From assembly GCF_014170335.1 (NCBI RefSeq), contig NZ_LZZS01000015.1, positions 1 to 64,000 of the forward strand: 64,000 nucleotides of DNA, read 5' to 3'. The DNA comes from Achromobacter sp. UMC46. Its GTDB lineage: Bacteria > Pseudomonadota > Gammaproteobacteria > Burkholderiales > Burkholderiaceae_B. Each line of letters begins with the position of its first letter. The stretch's first letter is position 1. The notes under the pieces are model-generated. The model had not been told where the DNA came from, ran no database searches, and saw nothing but the letters and a program-made list of their open reading frames with translations. Positions 40,309-49,138 of this stretch are shown piece after piece. The translations under genes and the position numbers were made by a program.

Positions 40309-41781
40309 ATGCGCGACCGTCAGAGTAGCACTGGATTTTCCTCCGCCCTGCGCGGCAAGCCCGCGCGGTGGTTCGCCGCGACGCTGCTGGCAGGCGGCCT
40401 GGCTGGCTGCAGTTTCACGTCGCCGGACGAGGCGACCGGGTCGCAATCCGTCGGCATCCAGGGCGTTACCGGGCAACAGGCGCGCAGCATCGCCCGCGAG
40501 GCCTACCTGTACGGCACGCCCATGGTCGCCAGCTACCAGACCATGTACGCGTTCAGCATCGATAAGAGCAATCCGCAGTACAAGGGGCCGCCCAACACGG
40601 TCAACAACATCGCCCGCGTCTTCACGCCCGAAGACACCGCGTTCGTCACGCCCAACGCCGACACGCCTTATTCGTTCGCCATCCTGGACCTGCGCGCTGA
40701 ACCTGTCGTCATTTCCGTGCCGCCGATGGAGAAGCACCGTTACTTCGTCCTGCAATTGATGGACCTGTACACGTACAACTTCGCCTATATCGGCAGCCGC
40801 ACCACGGGCAACGGCGGCGGCAACTTCTTGATCGCCGGCCCGCGCTGGAAGGGCAGCGTGCCCAATGGCATCACCAAGGTGATCAAGTCGGAAACCGAGC
40901 TGGTCAATATGGTGGGCCGCACCCAGTTGTTCAATGCCGCCGACCTGGAAAACGTCAAGCGCATTCAGGCGCGTTACAAGATTCAGCCCTTGTCAGCCTT
41001 TGCCAAGCGGCCCGCGCCGCCCGCGCCACCCGCTGTGGATTGGATCCCGCCCGTGCCGCCGGGCGAAATACGCACGTCCCTGGAGTTCTACAACCAGTTG
41101 GCCTTCCTGCTGCAATTCGCGCCTACGCATCCCACCGAAAAATGGCTGCGCGAACGTTTCGCCAGCATCGGGCTGAAGCCGGGCCAGCCTTTCCCGGTAG
41201 ACACCGTGAATCCGGCATTGCGCCGCGCCCTGCAGGAAGGCATGCACTCGGCGCAGAACGACATCGACAAGAACCGCACCGCGCTGGCCGGCAAGACCGA
41301 CACGCTGTTCGGCGACCGCAATACGCTGAAGAACGACTATCTGTCGCGCGCCACCGGCACGCAGGTCGGCATCGGCGCCAACAGCCGGGACGAAGCGCTG
41401 TATCCCGTGCTGGAAAAGGACAGCCGCGGCCAGGAGCTGGACGGCAAGTACGCCTACACGCTGCGCTTCGCACCGCGTAGCCTGCCGCCCGTCAACGCGT
41501 TCTGGTCCATGACCATGTACCGCCTGCCCGAGCAGTTGCTGACTCCGAACCCGATCAACCGTTACCTGATCAACTCGCCCATGCTGCCGTCCTTGAAGAA
41601 GGACGCGGACGGCGGGCTGACGCTCTACATTCAGGCGCAATCCCCGGGCAAGGCCAAGGAATCGAACTGGCTGCCCGCGCCGCAAGGCCCGTTCATGGTG
41701 ACGATGCGGTACTACTGGCCAAAGCCGGCATTGCTGGAAGGCAAGTGGGAGTCGCCGGAGATCCAGCGGGTGGCGCAATAG
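40309..41781 (+). CDS. DUF1254/DUF1214 lipoprotein
   Basis: 490 residues from ATG 40309. A lipoprotein signal ends in LLAGGLAGCS, so the mature protein is lipid-anchored. The DUF1254 half includes AREAYLYGTPMVASYQTMYAF and TPNADTPYSFAILDLRAEPVVISVPPMEKHRYFVLQLMDLYTYNFAYIGSRTTG; the DUF1214 half includes YAYTLRFAPRSLPPVNAFWSMTMYRLPEQLLTPNPINRYLI and ends MVTMRYYWPKPALLEGKW. The family is common in soil and marine bacteria with no settled activity. Single gene; its downstream neighbour is a LysR gene on the same strand. Confidence 0.88.
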   Translation: MRDRQSSTGFSSALRGKPARWFAATLLAGGLAGCSFTSPDEATGSQSVGIQGVTGQQARSIAREAYLYGTPMVASYQTMYAFSIDKSNPQYKGPPNTVNNIARVFTPEDTAFVTPNADTPYSFAILDLRAEPVVISVPPMEKHRYFVLQLMDLYTYNFAYIGSRTTGNGGGNFLIAGPRWKGSVPNGITKVIKSETELVNMVGRTQLFNAADLENVKRIQARYKIQPLSAFAKRPAPPAPPAVDWIPPVPPGEIRTSLEFYNQLAFLLQFAPTHPTEKWLRERFASIGLKPGQPFPVDTVNPALRRALQEGMHSAQNDIDKNRTALAGKTDTLFGDRNTLKNDYLSRATGTQVGIGANSRDEALYPVLEKDSRGQELDGKYAYTLRFAPRSLPPVNAFWSMTMYRLPEQLLTPNPINRYLINSPMLPSLKKDADGGLTLYIQAQSPGKAKESNWLPAPQGPFMVTMRYYWPKPALLEGKWESPEIQRVAQ

Positions 41782-41816
41782 GCACATCCGCGCGCAGGGC
41801 CTAGAATCGGGCTCCG

Positions 41817-41848
41817 GAGACCGGTCGGCGCAAAGCCGGCCGCGTCTC
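41817..41848. repeat. Compound stem-loop before the LysR gene
   Basis: GAGAC at 41817-41821 pairs with GTCTC at 41844-41848, and inside it CGGC pairs with GCCG around GCAAA. It lies between the lipoprotein stop and the LysR start and could be a terminator or leader hairpin. No T run. Confidence 0.35.
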
Positions 41849-41869
41849 CCTTGGGGAGGGTTCAGGGGC

Positions 41870-42799
41870 ATGAAGCGCAACTTCAACATCCACGATCTGC
41901 GTATCTTCTATACGGTCGTCATGACCGGGTCGACCCGCCAGGCGGCGCAGGTGATGAATCTGACGCAGCCGGCGATCAGCCACGGCGTCTCGCGGCTGGA
42001 AAGCGCTACGGGCGTGCAGCTGTTCGACCGTTCGCACAAGACCTTGCGGCCCACCGAGGCGGGGAAGTACCTATACACCGAGGCCAAGTTCGTGCTGGAT
42101 GAGCTGGTGCGCATCGACGAAGCGCTGCACAGCATCGAACAGTTCGGCGGGCGCGGCCTGCGCATTGCGTCGTCGCCCGCGCTGGCGTTGAGCTATGCGC
42201 CGGAAGCCGTAAAGCGCTATCTGGATGAGCACGGCAAGCGGCCGTTCTCGGTCGACGTGGAGTCTTCGGTACAGCTGATCAGCGCGGTGGAAACCATGCG
42301 CGCGGATTTCGGCCTGGGCGCGGTCGGTGGCGACAGCCCGCGTCTGAACTTCACGCCGTTCCTGCGCACCGACGTCATGGCCATCGCCCATCGCGACCAT
42401 CCGCTGGCCGGGCGCGGGGTGGTGGCGGTGGCGGATATTGCGCCCGACACGTTCGTCAAGCCGCTATGGTCCGACTACGTGGTGGCGCAGGGCGACACCG
42501 GCGATTCGGCGCAGTTGGAATTCGGCATGCAGGCGCACATGACGCTGGTGCCGGGGACCGTCCGCGCGGTCAAGGGCATCAGCCTGGTCAATGCGTTGTC
42601 GGCGTCCGACATCGCGTCTGTCTACCCCGACCTGGTGGCGCTGCCGCTGGCGTCGCGGCAATGGTTCGAATTCGTGCTGATCACCCGCAAGGACGCGCAG
42701 AACCAGGAGCTGACCGGACGGCTGCTGGGCGCGTTGCATGCGACGGCCCAGGCGCGCCGCACGGGCGTCTATGCGGACACGATCCAGCTGATCGGCTAG
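41870..42799 (+). CDS. LysR-family regulator near the BKACE cluster
   Basis: 309 residues. The DNA-binding half is FNIHDLRIFYTVVMTGSTRQAAQVMNLTQPAISHGVSRLESATGVQLFDRSHKTLRPTEAG; the effector half starts RGLRIASSPALALSYAPEAVKRYLDEH and resembles the NocR/OccR-like branch. It converges on the BKACE-binding protein-SDR operon with a 6-bp gap between stops and is its most likely regulator; the TATCA-AC-TGATA dyad upstream of that operon is a plausible target. GGGGCATG-type spacing leaves the start well placed but without a strong ribosome site. Confidence 0.88.
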   Translation: MKRNFNIHDLRIFYTVVMTGSTRQAAQVMNLTQPAISHGVSRLESATGVQLFDRSHKTLRPTEAGKYLYTEAKFVLDELVRIDEALHSIEQFGGRGLRIASSPALALSYAPEAVKRYLDEHGKRPFSVDVESSVQLISAVETMRADFGLGAVGGDSPRLNFTPFLRTDVMAIAHRDHPLAGRGVVAVADIAPDTFVKPLWSDYVVAQGDTGDSAQLEFGMQAHMTLVPGTVRAVKGISLVNALSASDIASVYPDLVALPLASRQWFEFVLITRKDAQNQELTGRLLGALHATAQARRTGVYADTIQLIG

Positions 42800-42805
42800 C
42801 GCGCA

Positions 42806-43609
42806 TCAGCCGGCCGGCGGTTGCCAGGGCAAGGATTGCAGGTCGCCGTCGATGCTGATGGCCTGGCCGCTGACCATTGCGCCGTACGGGCTGGCCAGGA
42901 ACAGCGCCATGTTGGCGATATCGGCGGCGCGCACGAACTGGCGCAGGCTGACGCCGGCCAGCTCCAGTTCGGTTTCCTCTTCGACCGTCAGCCCCATGTT
43001 GCGGGCGCGGGCGGCGATCACCCGGTCGATGCGCGGGCCTGCCACCAGGCCGGGCAGCAGCGCATTCACGCGGATGCCGTAGCCGCCCAGCTCTACCGCC
43101 AGCGATCGCGTCAGGCCGACCACGCCCCATTTCGACGCGGTATACGGCGTGCGCATCGGGATGCCCATGCGGCCGGCCACCGAACTGATGTTGATGATGG
43201 CGCCGCCGCCCGCCTGGCGCAGCGCGGGCACCGCGTGGCGCACGGTATGGAATTGCGAGGCCAGGTTGATGTCCAGCGTGGCGCTCAGGTCGTCGGGCTG
43301 GATGTCGGTGATGCTGGCGGTGGGGCCGGCGATGCCGGCGTTGTTCACCAGCACGTCCAAGCCGCCCAGATGCGCCAGCGCGGTCTCCATGTAGCGGTCG
43401 ATGTCTTCGCGGCGGCTGACGTCGGCGTGGGCGCAGGCATGGCGGCTGGACGCCAGGGCGTTCTGGTCCACGTCGCACAGGTGAACGCGGGCGCCGCGGT
43501 CGGCGAAGGCGTCGGCCAGGGCCGCGCCGATGCCCGCCGCGCCGGCGGTGATGATGACGCGGCGGCCGCTCAGGTCCACGGGCAGGGCGGTAAGGTCGTG
43601 CTGGTTCAT
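42806..43609 (-). CDS. Short-chain dehydrogenase/reductase (SDR), FabG-like
   Basis: 267 residues, classical SDR. Cofactor motif TAGAAGIG, then DVDQNALASS (the Asp favours NAD over NADP), NNAGIAG, the catalytic Ser in INISSVAGRM and YTASKWG, and PGLV near the end. It probably interconverts a hydroxyl and a keto group. Third in an operon with a beta-keto-acid cleavage enzyme and a solute-binding protein, so an NAD-dependent beta-hydroxyacid dehydrogenase feeding the cleavage enzyme is a sensible guess. Confidence 0.88.
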   Translation of the reverse strand: MNQHDLTALPVDLSGRRVIITAGAAGIGAALADAFADRGARVHLCDVDQNALASSRHACAHADVSRREDIDRYMETALAHLGGLDVLVNNAGIAGPTASITDIQPDDLSATLDINLASQFHTVRHAVPALRQAGGGAIINISSVAGRMGIPMRTPYTASKWGVVGLTRSLAVELGGYGIRVNALLPGLVAGPRIDRVIAARARNMGLTVEEETELELAGVSLRQFVRAADIANMALFLASPYGAMVSGQAISIDGDLQSLPWQPPAG

Positions 43610-43634
43610 TGCGCTATTCCAGGAGTCGAACGGG

Positions 43635-44834
43635 TCAAGGCTTCATCAAGCGGCAGGTGGATTCCTGCGGCGACGTGTAGATCTGGTCGCCGGGAATCTG
43701 CGCGATCAGCTTGTAGTAGTCCCAAGGGCCTTTAGATTCGGACGGTTTCTTCACTTGCATCAGGTACATGTCATGCACCATCAGGCCGTCGGCGCGGATG
43801 TGCGCGTCCTTGGCGAAGAAGTCGTTCACGGGGTTGGCTTTCAGCCATTTCATGATCGTGTCGCCGTTGGTCGTGCCCGTGGCCTGCACGGCCTTCAGAT
43901 AGGTGGTCGTCACGGAGTAGTCGCCCGCCTGCAGCATCGACGGCTTCTTCTTCATGCGCTCTTCGAAGCGGGCCGCCCATTTGCGCGACGCGTCGTCCTG
44001 GTCCCAGTACCACGCCGTGGTCAGGTACATGTCTTGCGCCGCGGCCAGGCCCAGCGCGTGGATATCGGTGATCAGCACCAGCAGGCCGGCGATCTTCATC
44101 CTGGGCGTCAGGCCGAATTCTGCCGCCGCCTTGACGGCATTGCTGGTGTCGTTGGCCGAATTCGCCAACCCCAGCACCGTTGCGCCAGACGCTTGCGCCT
44201 GCAGGATGTACGACGAGAAATCCGCCGAGTTCAACGGGTGCCGCACACGGCCCTTCACCTGGCCGCCATCGGCCTGGACGACGGCCGACGCGTCGCGCTC
44301 CAACGCGTGCCCGAACGCATGGTCGACGGTCAGGAAGTACCAGTCCTTGTTGCCTTCCTTCAACATGGCCCGCGCCGTGCCGCGTGACAGCGACACGGTG
44401 TCGTACACGTAGTGCACCGTGTAGGGCGTGCATTGCGCGTTGGTCAGCTCGGACGCGCCGGCGCTGACCACGAAGAACGGGGTCTTCTTTTCTTCGGCCA
44501 CCTTCGCCATTGCGAGCGCAGCGGCGGAATTGGCGCCGGCGATCAGCATGTCGACGCCTTTCTGGTCCAGCCATTCCCGGGCGCGGGACGACGCGATGTC
44601 GGCGCGGTTCTGGTGGTCGGCCACCAGCACTTCGATCTTCTTGCCCGCCACCGCGCCGCCCATGTCGGCCACCGCCATCTTGATGGCCTCGGCGCCGCCG
44701 GGGCCGTCGGCATCCGCCGACAGGCCCGACATGTCGGTGATGAAGCCGATGCGGATCACACCGTCATCGGCGCTGGCGGCGCCGCCCAGGCTCAGCAATA
44801 CGGCGGCCACGGCCGCATTCAAGGTCTTCTTCAT
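43635..44834 (-). CDS. Branched-chain-amino-acid-type ABC substrate-binding protein (LivK family)
   Basis: 399 residues. Signal peptide AAVAAVLLSLGGAASA, then IRIGFITDMSGLSADADGPGG, AIKMAVADMGGAVAGKKIEVLVADHQNRADIASSRAREWL, typical of the type-1 periplasmic fold used for aromatic and other carboxylates by Alcaligenaceae. GGGGAGACAACATC precedes the ATG. No permease or ATPase genes are in the operon, so it must share a transporter encoded elsewhere. Lies between the BKACE and SDR genes. Confidence 0.88.
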   Translation of the reverse strand: MKKTLNAAVAAVLLSLGGAASADDGVIRIGFITDMSGLSADADGPGGAEAIKMAVADMGGAVAGKKIEVLVADHQNRADIASSRAREWLDQKGVDMLIAGANSAAALAMAKVAEEKKTPFFVVSAGASELTNAQCTPYTVHYVYDTVSLSRGTARAMLKEGNKDWYFLTVDHAFGHALERDASAVVQADGGQVKGRVRHPLNSADFSSYILQAQASGATVLGLANSANDTSNAVKAAAEFGLTPRMKIAGLLVLITDIHALGLAAAQDMYLTTAWYWDQDDASRKWAARFEERMKKKPSMLQAGDYSVTTTYLKAVQATGTTNGDTIMKWLKANPVNDFFAKDAHIRADGLMVHDMYLMQVKKPSESKGPWDYYKLIAQIPGDQIYTSPQESTCRLMKP

Positions 44835-44879
44835 GATGTTGTCTCCCCGCGAGGGTGTTGATATTGTTCCGGGGCCGCG

Positions 44880-45815
44880 TCAGAACGCGACGTTGTCCCG
44901 GCCTTTCAGTTGAAGGATCTGGCGTGCATCGTCAGGCGTGGCGATGGTCAGCGACAGGTCTTCAAGAATGCGGCGGATGCGCCGCACCTGGTCCGCGTTC
45001 GAATGCGCCAGTTCGCCCGGGCCGTCCCATAGCGAATCCTCCAGGCCCACGCGCACATAGCCCCCCATCGTCGCGGCCTGGGTGGCCAGCGTCGTCTGCT
45101 TGCGCCCGGCGGCCAGCACCGACCATCGGTAGTCGTCGCCGAACAGCCGGTCGGCGGTGCGGCGCATCATCATCACGTCTTCAGGGTGCGTGCCGATGCC
45201 GCCGCGGATGCCGAAGACGGACTGGATCAGGAAGGGCGGCTTCAGCAGGCCCTTGTCCACGAAGTGCGCCGCCGTGTACAGATGGCCGATGTCGTAGCAC
45301 TCGATTTCGAAGCGCGTGCCGTTGTCGCTGCAGGACGTCAGGATGTGTTCGATGTCCTTGAACGTGTTCTTGAAGATCAGGTCGTTGCTGCCTTCCAGAT
45401 ACGGGCGTTCCCAGTCGTGTTTGAAGTCCTTGAAGCGCTCCAGCAATTCATACATGCCGAAGTTCATCGACCCCATGTTCAGCGAGGCCACTTCGGGCTT
45501 GAACGTCGTGGCGGGCAGCATGCGTTCGCTGACCGGCAGCACGGGCGACCCGCCGGTGGTGATGTTGATGACGACATCACTGGCCGCCTTGATGCGCGGC
45601 AGGAACTGCGCGTACAGCGCCGGGTCCTGGGTGGGCCTGCCGGTCTGAGGGTCGCGCGCGTGCAGATGCACGATCGCCGCGCCGGCCTCGGCGGCCTCCA
45701 GCGCGGACTGCGCGATCTGGTCGGGCGTCACCGGCAGGTACGGCGACATCGACGGCGTATGCACCGAGCCGGTAATGGCGCAGGTGATGATCACATTGCT
45801 CTTGGATTTCTTCAT
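44880..45815 (-). CDS. Beta-keto acid cleavage enzyme (BKACE/Kce, DUF849 family)
   Basis: 311 residues from ATG 45815; an upstream in-frame start adds an unlikely Arg-rich leader. BKACE enzymes take a beta-keto acid and acetyl-CoA and give acetoacetate and a CoA ester. Zn-binding VIITCAITGSVHTPSMSPYLPVTPDQI and AAIVHLHARDPQTGRPTQDPALY, INITTGG, and SVFGIRGGIGTHPEDVMMM plus GYVRVGLEDSLW are all family hallmarks. First gene of the operon. Known members act in lysine fermentation and carnitine breakdown; neither pathway is shown by these neighbours. Confidence 0.9.
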   Translation of the reverse strand: MKKSKSNVIITCAITGSVHTPSMSPYLPVTPDQIAQSALEAAEAGAAIVHLHARDPQTGRPTQDPALYAQFLPRIKAASDVVINITTGGSPVLPVSERMLPATTFKPEVASLNMGSMNFGMYELLERFKDFKHDWERPYLEGSNDLIFKNTFKDIEHILTSCSDNGTRFEIECYDIGHLYTAAHFVDKGLLKPPFLIQSVFGIRGGIGTHPEDVMMMRRTADRLFGDDYRWSVLAAGRKQTTLATQAATMGGYVRVGLEDSLWDGPGELAHSNADQVRRIRRILEDLSLTIATPDDARQILQLKGRDNVAF

Positions 45816-45914
45816 GGGCCTTGGACGTATCGTGATTCTTATGGGCCCCGGCTGTCTCCTCCGGGTGCGGCCCATTCTGTCGCACGGCCCTGGCCTTGTC
45901 ACCTGAACAGAAAT

Positions 45915-45926
45915 TATCAACTGATA
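45915..45926. promoter_or_regulatory. TATCA-AC-TGATA dyad upstream of the BKACE operon
   Basis: A 12-bp inverted repeat (5-bp arms) in an AT-rich patch 100 bp before the first gene. Size and spacing fit a LysR-type half of a T-N11-A site. Candidate target of the LysR protein at 41870-42799. Confidence 0.4.
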
Positions 45927-45978
45927 GGCTTTCCGGTGCTGCGCCGCAACGTGGATGCGGAGCATTGCGGACGCCCGA

Positions 45979-46011
45979 TAAAAAAGCCGCCGCCCCGGGG
46001 CGGGCGGCGGC
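45979..46011 (-). terminator. Rho-independent terminator of the DUF1508 gene
   Basis: On the minus strand a GCCGCCGCCC/GGGCGGCGGC-type GC stem is followed directly by TTTTTTAT. It lies 18 bp after the DUF1508 stop codon. Strong stem and T run. Confidence 0.85.
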
Positions 46012-46028
46012 CGTTCGTGAAAACGCCG

Positions 46029-46358
46029 TCAAGTCTGGTCTTTGGTCGGCGACTTGGGGCCGTTCGTCTTGACGGATTCGATGCCCTTGTCGCGCGCTTG
46101 CGTGGCCGAGTACATCTCGCTGCGCCCGACCGATTCGCCGTTCGCCGCCACCAGCGTGAAGTAGTGCGAGCCGTCTTTCGCGGTCTTGCGCATGTACCGC
46201 GCGTCGTCGGCGGAATACTTCTGCACGGCGGCGATGCCGCCTTCGGCCGAGGCCTTGGTCGTGTATTGCTCGCTGGTCAGGATCACTTCGTGATTCCCCG
46301 CGTGCAGATTGAACATGAACTGCGTCCCGCTACGCTTCAGTACAAAGTAACCGCTCAT
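46029..46358 (-). CDS. DUF1508 (YegP-like) protein
   Basis: 109 residues from ATG 46358 with GGAGACGACG before it. Two tandem DUF1508 repeats: GYFVLKRSGTQFMFNLHAGNHEVILTSEQYTTKASAEGGIAAVQKYS and HYFTLVAANGESVGRSEMYSATQARDKGIESVKTN. The family is widespread, small and soluble, with no settled role. Monocistronic, with a strong terminator just downstream. Confidence 0.88.
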   Translation of the reverse strand: MSGYFVLKRSGTQFMFNLHAGNHEVILTSEQYTTKASAEGGIAAVQKYSADDARYMRKTAKDGSHYFTLVAANGESVGRSEMYSATQARDKGIESVKTNGPKSPTKDQT

Positions 46359-46483
46359 CGTCGTCTCCGTTCTTGTTGAAAGGGGTAACGCTTGGGGCAA
46401 CTTGCAACACGCCGGGTGGCGTCCGTCGAGAATACTTGATGCGGGCGGCTTTGGAATAGCGGGCTGAAATACAATCGGCGGCT

Positions 46484-48034
46484 ATGTCCGACAGCCCGAA
46501 TCTTCGCCCGTCTTCTCTCCCGGCCCCCCAACATGGATACGTCCTGGCGGTGGACTTGGGCGGCACCCGCTTTCGCGCGGCGCTCGTGGATGAAAGCGGC
46601 GGCATCGCCCATTCCTGCGTCATGGACAGCCCCGCCGGAGCCGGCCGCCATCCCGGTTGGGATGAAATCGACGCCGACGCCTGGTGGCGGGGCCTGCAAT
46701 CGCTGTCCGACGCCTTGGCCGAGCAGGCAGGCGCCGCGTTCGACGCCGTGCAGGCTATCGCCATCTGCGGCGTCACCCGCACCCAGGTCTTCGTCGACGC
46801 GCAAGGCGCCGCCATCCGCCCGGCCATCACCTGGCGCGACACGCGCGCCGCTGCGGACGTGGCCGGATGGTTGGCGGCAATGCCGTCCAGCCACCCTGAA
46901 AGCAAGCAGATCAATGCCTTCCACCCCTGGGCGCGGGTAGCGTGGCTGCTGCGCGCCGAGCCGCAACATGCCGCGCGGGTGCAGGTTGTGCTGGAACCCA
47001 AGGACTACCTGAACTTCCGCCTGACTGGCAGGGCGGCCAGCGACACCGTATCCATGGCGCGCCTGGCGGCGGCTGCCGAGGGACACGGGCAGGGGCCTGG
47101 CCTCCTGACGGCCTTGGGCGCAGATCCCGCCTGGGTGCCGCCCTTGCTGTCGCCGCTGGATACGGTCGGCCCCGCGCAAGCCGGCTTGCCGGGCGCCTTG
47201 TCCCGTCTGGCGGGCCGCAGCGTCATCGCCTGCTCCAACGACACCTGGGCGGCCGTCGCGGGCCTGGGCGCGCTGCGCGAGGGCTATGCCTACAACATTT
47301 CGGGCACGACCGAAGTCTTTGGTGCGGTGGGCGCGGAACCCGTGCAGGCCCAGGGCCTGATGACCGTGGACTGGGGCAACGGCAACCACCAGATCGGCGG
47401 CCCGGGCCAGAACGGCGCGGATACGGTGGCCTGGCTGCTGCCCTTGCTGGGCCGCCTGGGCGCCGAGGGGATGGCGGGCGTCGGCGCCGCCATGGACGCG
47501 TTGCTGAACGCGCCCCGCGACCCGCAGCCGGCCTTGTTCCTGCCGTACCTGCAAGGCGAGCGCGTGCCGTACTGGGATCCGAACCTGCGCGGGGCCTTCG
47601 TCGGCCTGAACCGCCGCCATGGCCCGGGCGACCTGGCCTGGGCCGTGCTGGAAGGCGTGGCGTTCCTGAACCGTACGGTGCTGGAACGCGCCGAAGCCGC
47701 CTTGGGCGCCCCGGTGGGCGAAATCCGCTTTGGCGGCGGCGCGGCGTCCAGCCCGCAGTGGTGCCAGGTCAAGGCCGACATCTGCGAACGCGACATCGTC
47801 GTGGGCCAGGCCGAACAGCCGGGCGTCGTGGGCGCGGCCGTCGCCGCCTGGACCGCGCTGGGCCGCTACGGCAGTTTTGCGACGGCGCAGGATGCGCTGG
47901 TCCGCAGCGCGCGACGCTACACGCCGCAAGCCGACCGCCGCACCGCCTACCGCCAGATGTACGCCCAGTTCCGCGCGGCGGAAGCGGCGCTGACGCCCGT
48001 GTCGCATGCCCTGGCCGGGATGCGGCTGCCGTAA
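46484..48034 (+). CDS. FGGY-family carbohydrate kinase (xylulokinase-like)
   Basis: 516 residues. Phosphorylates a sugar or polyol with ATP. The N-terminal ATPase fold shows VLAVDLGGTRFRAALVDESGG, ICGVTRTQVFVDAQGAAIRPAITWRDTRA; the second domain has NISGTTEVFGAV, LPYLQGERVPYWDPNLRGAFVGLNRRHGPGDLAWAVLEGVAFLNR and FGGGAASSPQWCQVKADICERDI, the FGGY C-terminal signature. It heads a cluster with a ribose/fructose-type ABC importer, so it most likely phosphorylates the imported sugar. No clear ribosome site at the chosen ATG. Confidence 0.88.
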   Translation: MSDSPNLRPSSLPAPQHGYVLAVDLGGTRFRAALVDESGGIAHSCVMDSPAGAGRHPGWDEIDADAWWRGLQSLSDALAEQAGAAFDAVQAIAICGVTRTQVFVDAQGAAIRPAITWRDTRAAADVAGWLAAMPSSHPESKQINAFHPWARVAWLLRAEPQHAARVQVVLEPKDYLNFRLTGRAASDTVSMARLAAAAEGHGQGPGLLTALGADPAWVPPLLSPLDTVGPAQAGLPGALSRLAGRSVIACSNDTWAAVAGLGALREGYAYNISGTTEVFGAVGAEPVQAQGLMTVDWGNGNHQIGGPGQNGADTVAWLLPLLGRLGAEGMAGVGAAMDALLNAPRDPQPALFLPYLQGERVPYWDPNLRGAFVGLNRRHGPGDLAWAVLEGVAFLNRTVLERAEAALGAPVGEIRFGGGAASSPQWCQVKADICERDIVVGQAEQPGVVGAAVAAWTALGRYGSFATAQDALVRSARRYTPQADRRTAYRQMYAQFRAAEAALTPVSHALAGMRLP

Positions 48035-48178
48035 AAACCCTAGGTGCGGCGATGCGGTGCGACCGCCTGCGCTGCGCCGCCCGGGGGTAAACTGCTACGC
48101 CATCAGGGCGCGAACGCCCGGCAGGCGGTGGATAACCCTTGCACTACAACGAATACCAACGCAGCAAGGGTTGAGTCG

Positions 48179-49120
48179 ATGCGCGGCATCCTGGAAAAGT
48201 ACGGCACGGCAATCGCAGGATTGGTCCTGGTGGGCTTCTTCGCAATCGCCGCGCCGAATTTCGCGGCACCGAACAACTTGCTGAACATCGCCAAGGAAAC
48301 CAGTTTCCTGGCCATCATCGCCATCGGCTTCACGCTGGCGCTGGTGACCGCCGAACTGGACCTGTCGGTGGCCGACGTCGCCAGCCTGGCGGCCGTCGTC
48401 ACGGGCGCGCTGGTGCATACCGGCCAGCCGGTGGTGGTCGCCATCGCTGCGGGCCTGGGCATTGGCCTGCTTTGCGGCCTGGTCAACGGCATCGCCGTGA
48501 CCCGGTTGCGCGTCCCTTCCCTGATCGCCACATTGGGCATGGCCGCCATGGCGCGCGGCTTCGCCTTCATGTTGACCGACGGCGTGTCCTACGTGGGGCG
48601 CTGGCCCGCCACGTTCACCGACCTGGCCCGCGCCAAGCCCTTCGGCATTCCCGCTTTGGTGCTGTGGATGCTGGGCGCGGTGCTGGTGGCTTACTTTCTG
48701 ATCAAATGGACCCGCACCGGCGCCCGCATGACGGCCACCGGCGAAGCGGGAGAGTCCGCGCGGCTGGCAGGCATCAACATCCGCGCCATGAAGAGCATCG
48801 GCCTGGCCTTGTCGGGCTTGTGCGCGGGCCTGGCCGCCGTGCTGCTGACGTCCAGCCTGTCGTCCGCCGCGCCCAACATGGCGGGCGACTACTTCCTGTA
48901 CGCGATTGCCGCCGTGTTGCTGGGCATGACCATGTTCAACCCCGGCCACGCCAACATCCCCGGCACGCTCGTCGCCGCGCTGATCCTGAAAGTGCTGGGC
49001 AACGGCCTCGTCCTGATGGGCGCGCCGTACTACGTGCAGGACATCGTGCTGGGCTTCATCATGATCGCGTCCGTCGCGGTGTCATCGGCCGTGCTGAAGA
49101 AAGCGGCCTTCAAATTCTGA
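48179..49120 (+). CDS. Ribose/fructose-type ABC permease (RbsC/FrcC family)
   Basis: 313 residues from ATG 48179 behind AAGGGTTGAGTCG; earlier in-frame starts give a non-membrane leader. Eight to ten hydrophobic helices; the family loop is GEAGESARLAGINIRAMKSIGLALSGLCAGLAAVLLTSSLSSAAPN, followed by AVLLGMTMFNPGHANIPGTLVAALILKVLGNGL. Second gene of the sugar cluster. The 144-bp gap after the kinase may contain a promoter or processing site. Confidence 0.9.
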   Translation: MRGILEKYGTAIAGLVLVGFFAIAAPNFAAPNNLLNIAKETSFLAIIAIGFTLALVTAELDLSVADVASLAAVVTGALVHTGQPVVVAIAAGLGIGLLCGLVNGIAVTRLRVPSLIATLGMAAMARGFAFMLTDGVSYVGRWPATFTDLARAKPFGIPALVLWMLGAVLVAYFLIKWTRTGARMTATGEAGESARLAGINIRAMKSIGLALSGLCAGLAAVLLTSSLSSAAPNMAGDYFLYAIAAVLLGMTMFNPGHANIPGTLVAALILKVLGNGLVLMGAPYYVQDIVLGFIMIASVAVSSAVLKKAAFKF

Positions 49121-49138
49121 TCCGAAGGGGAAATCACC

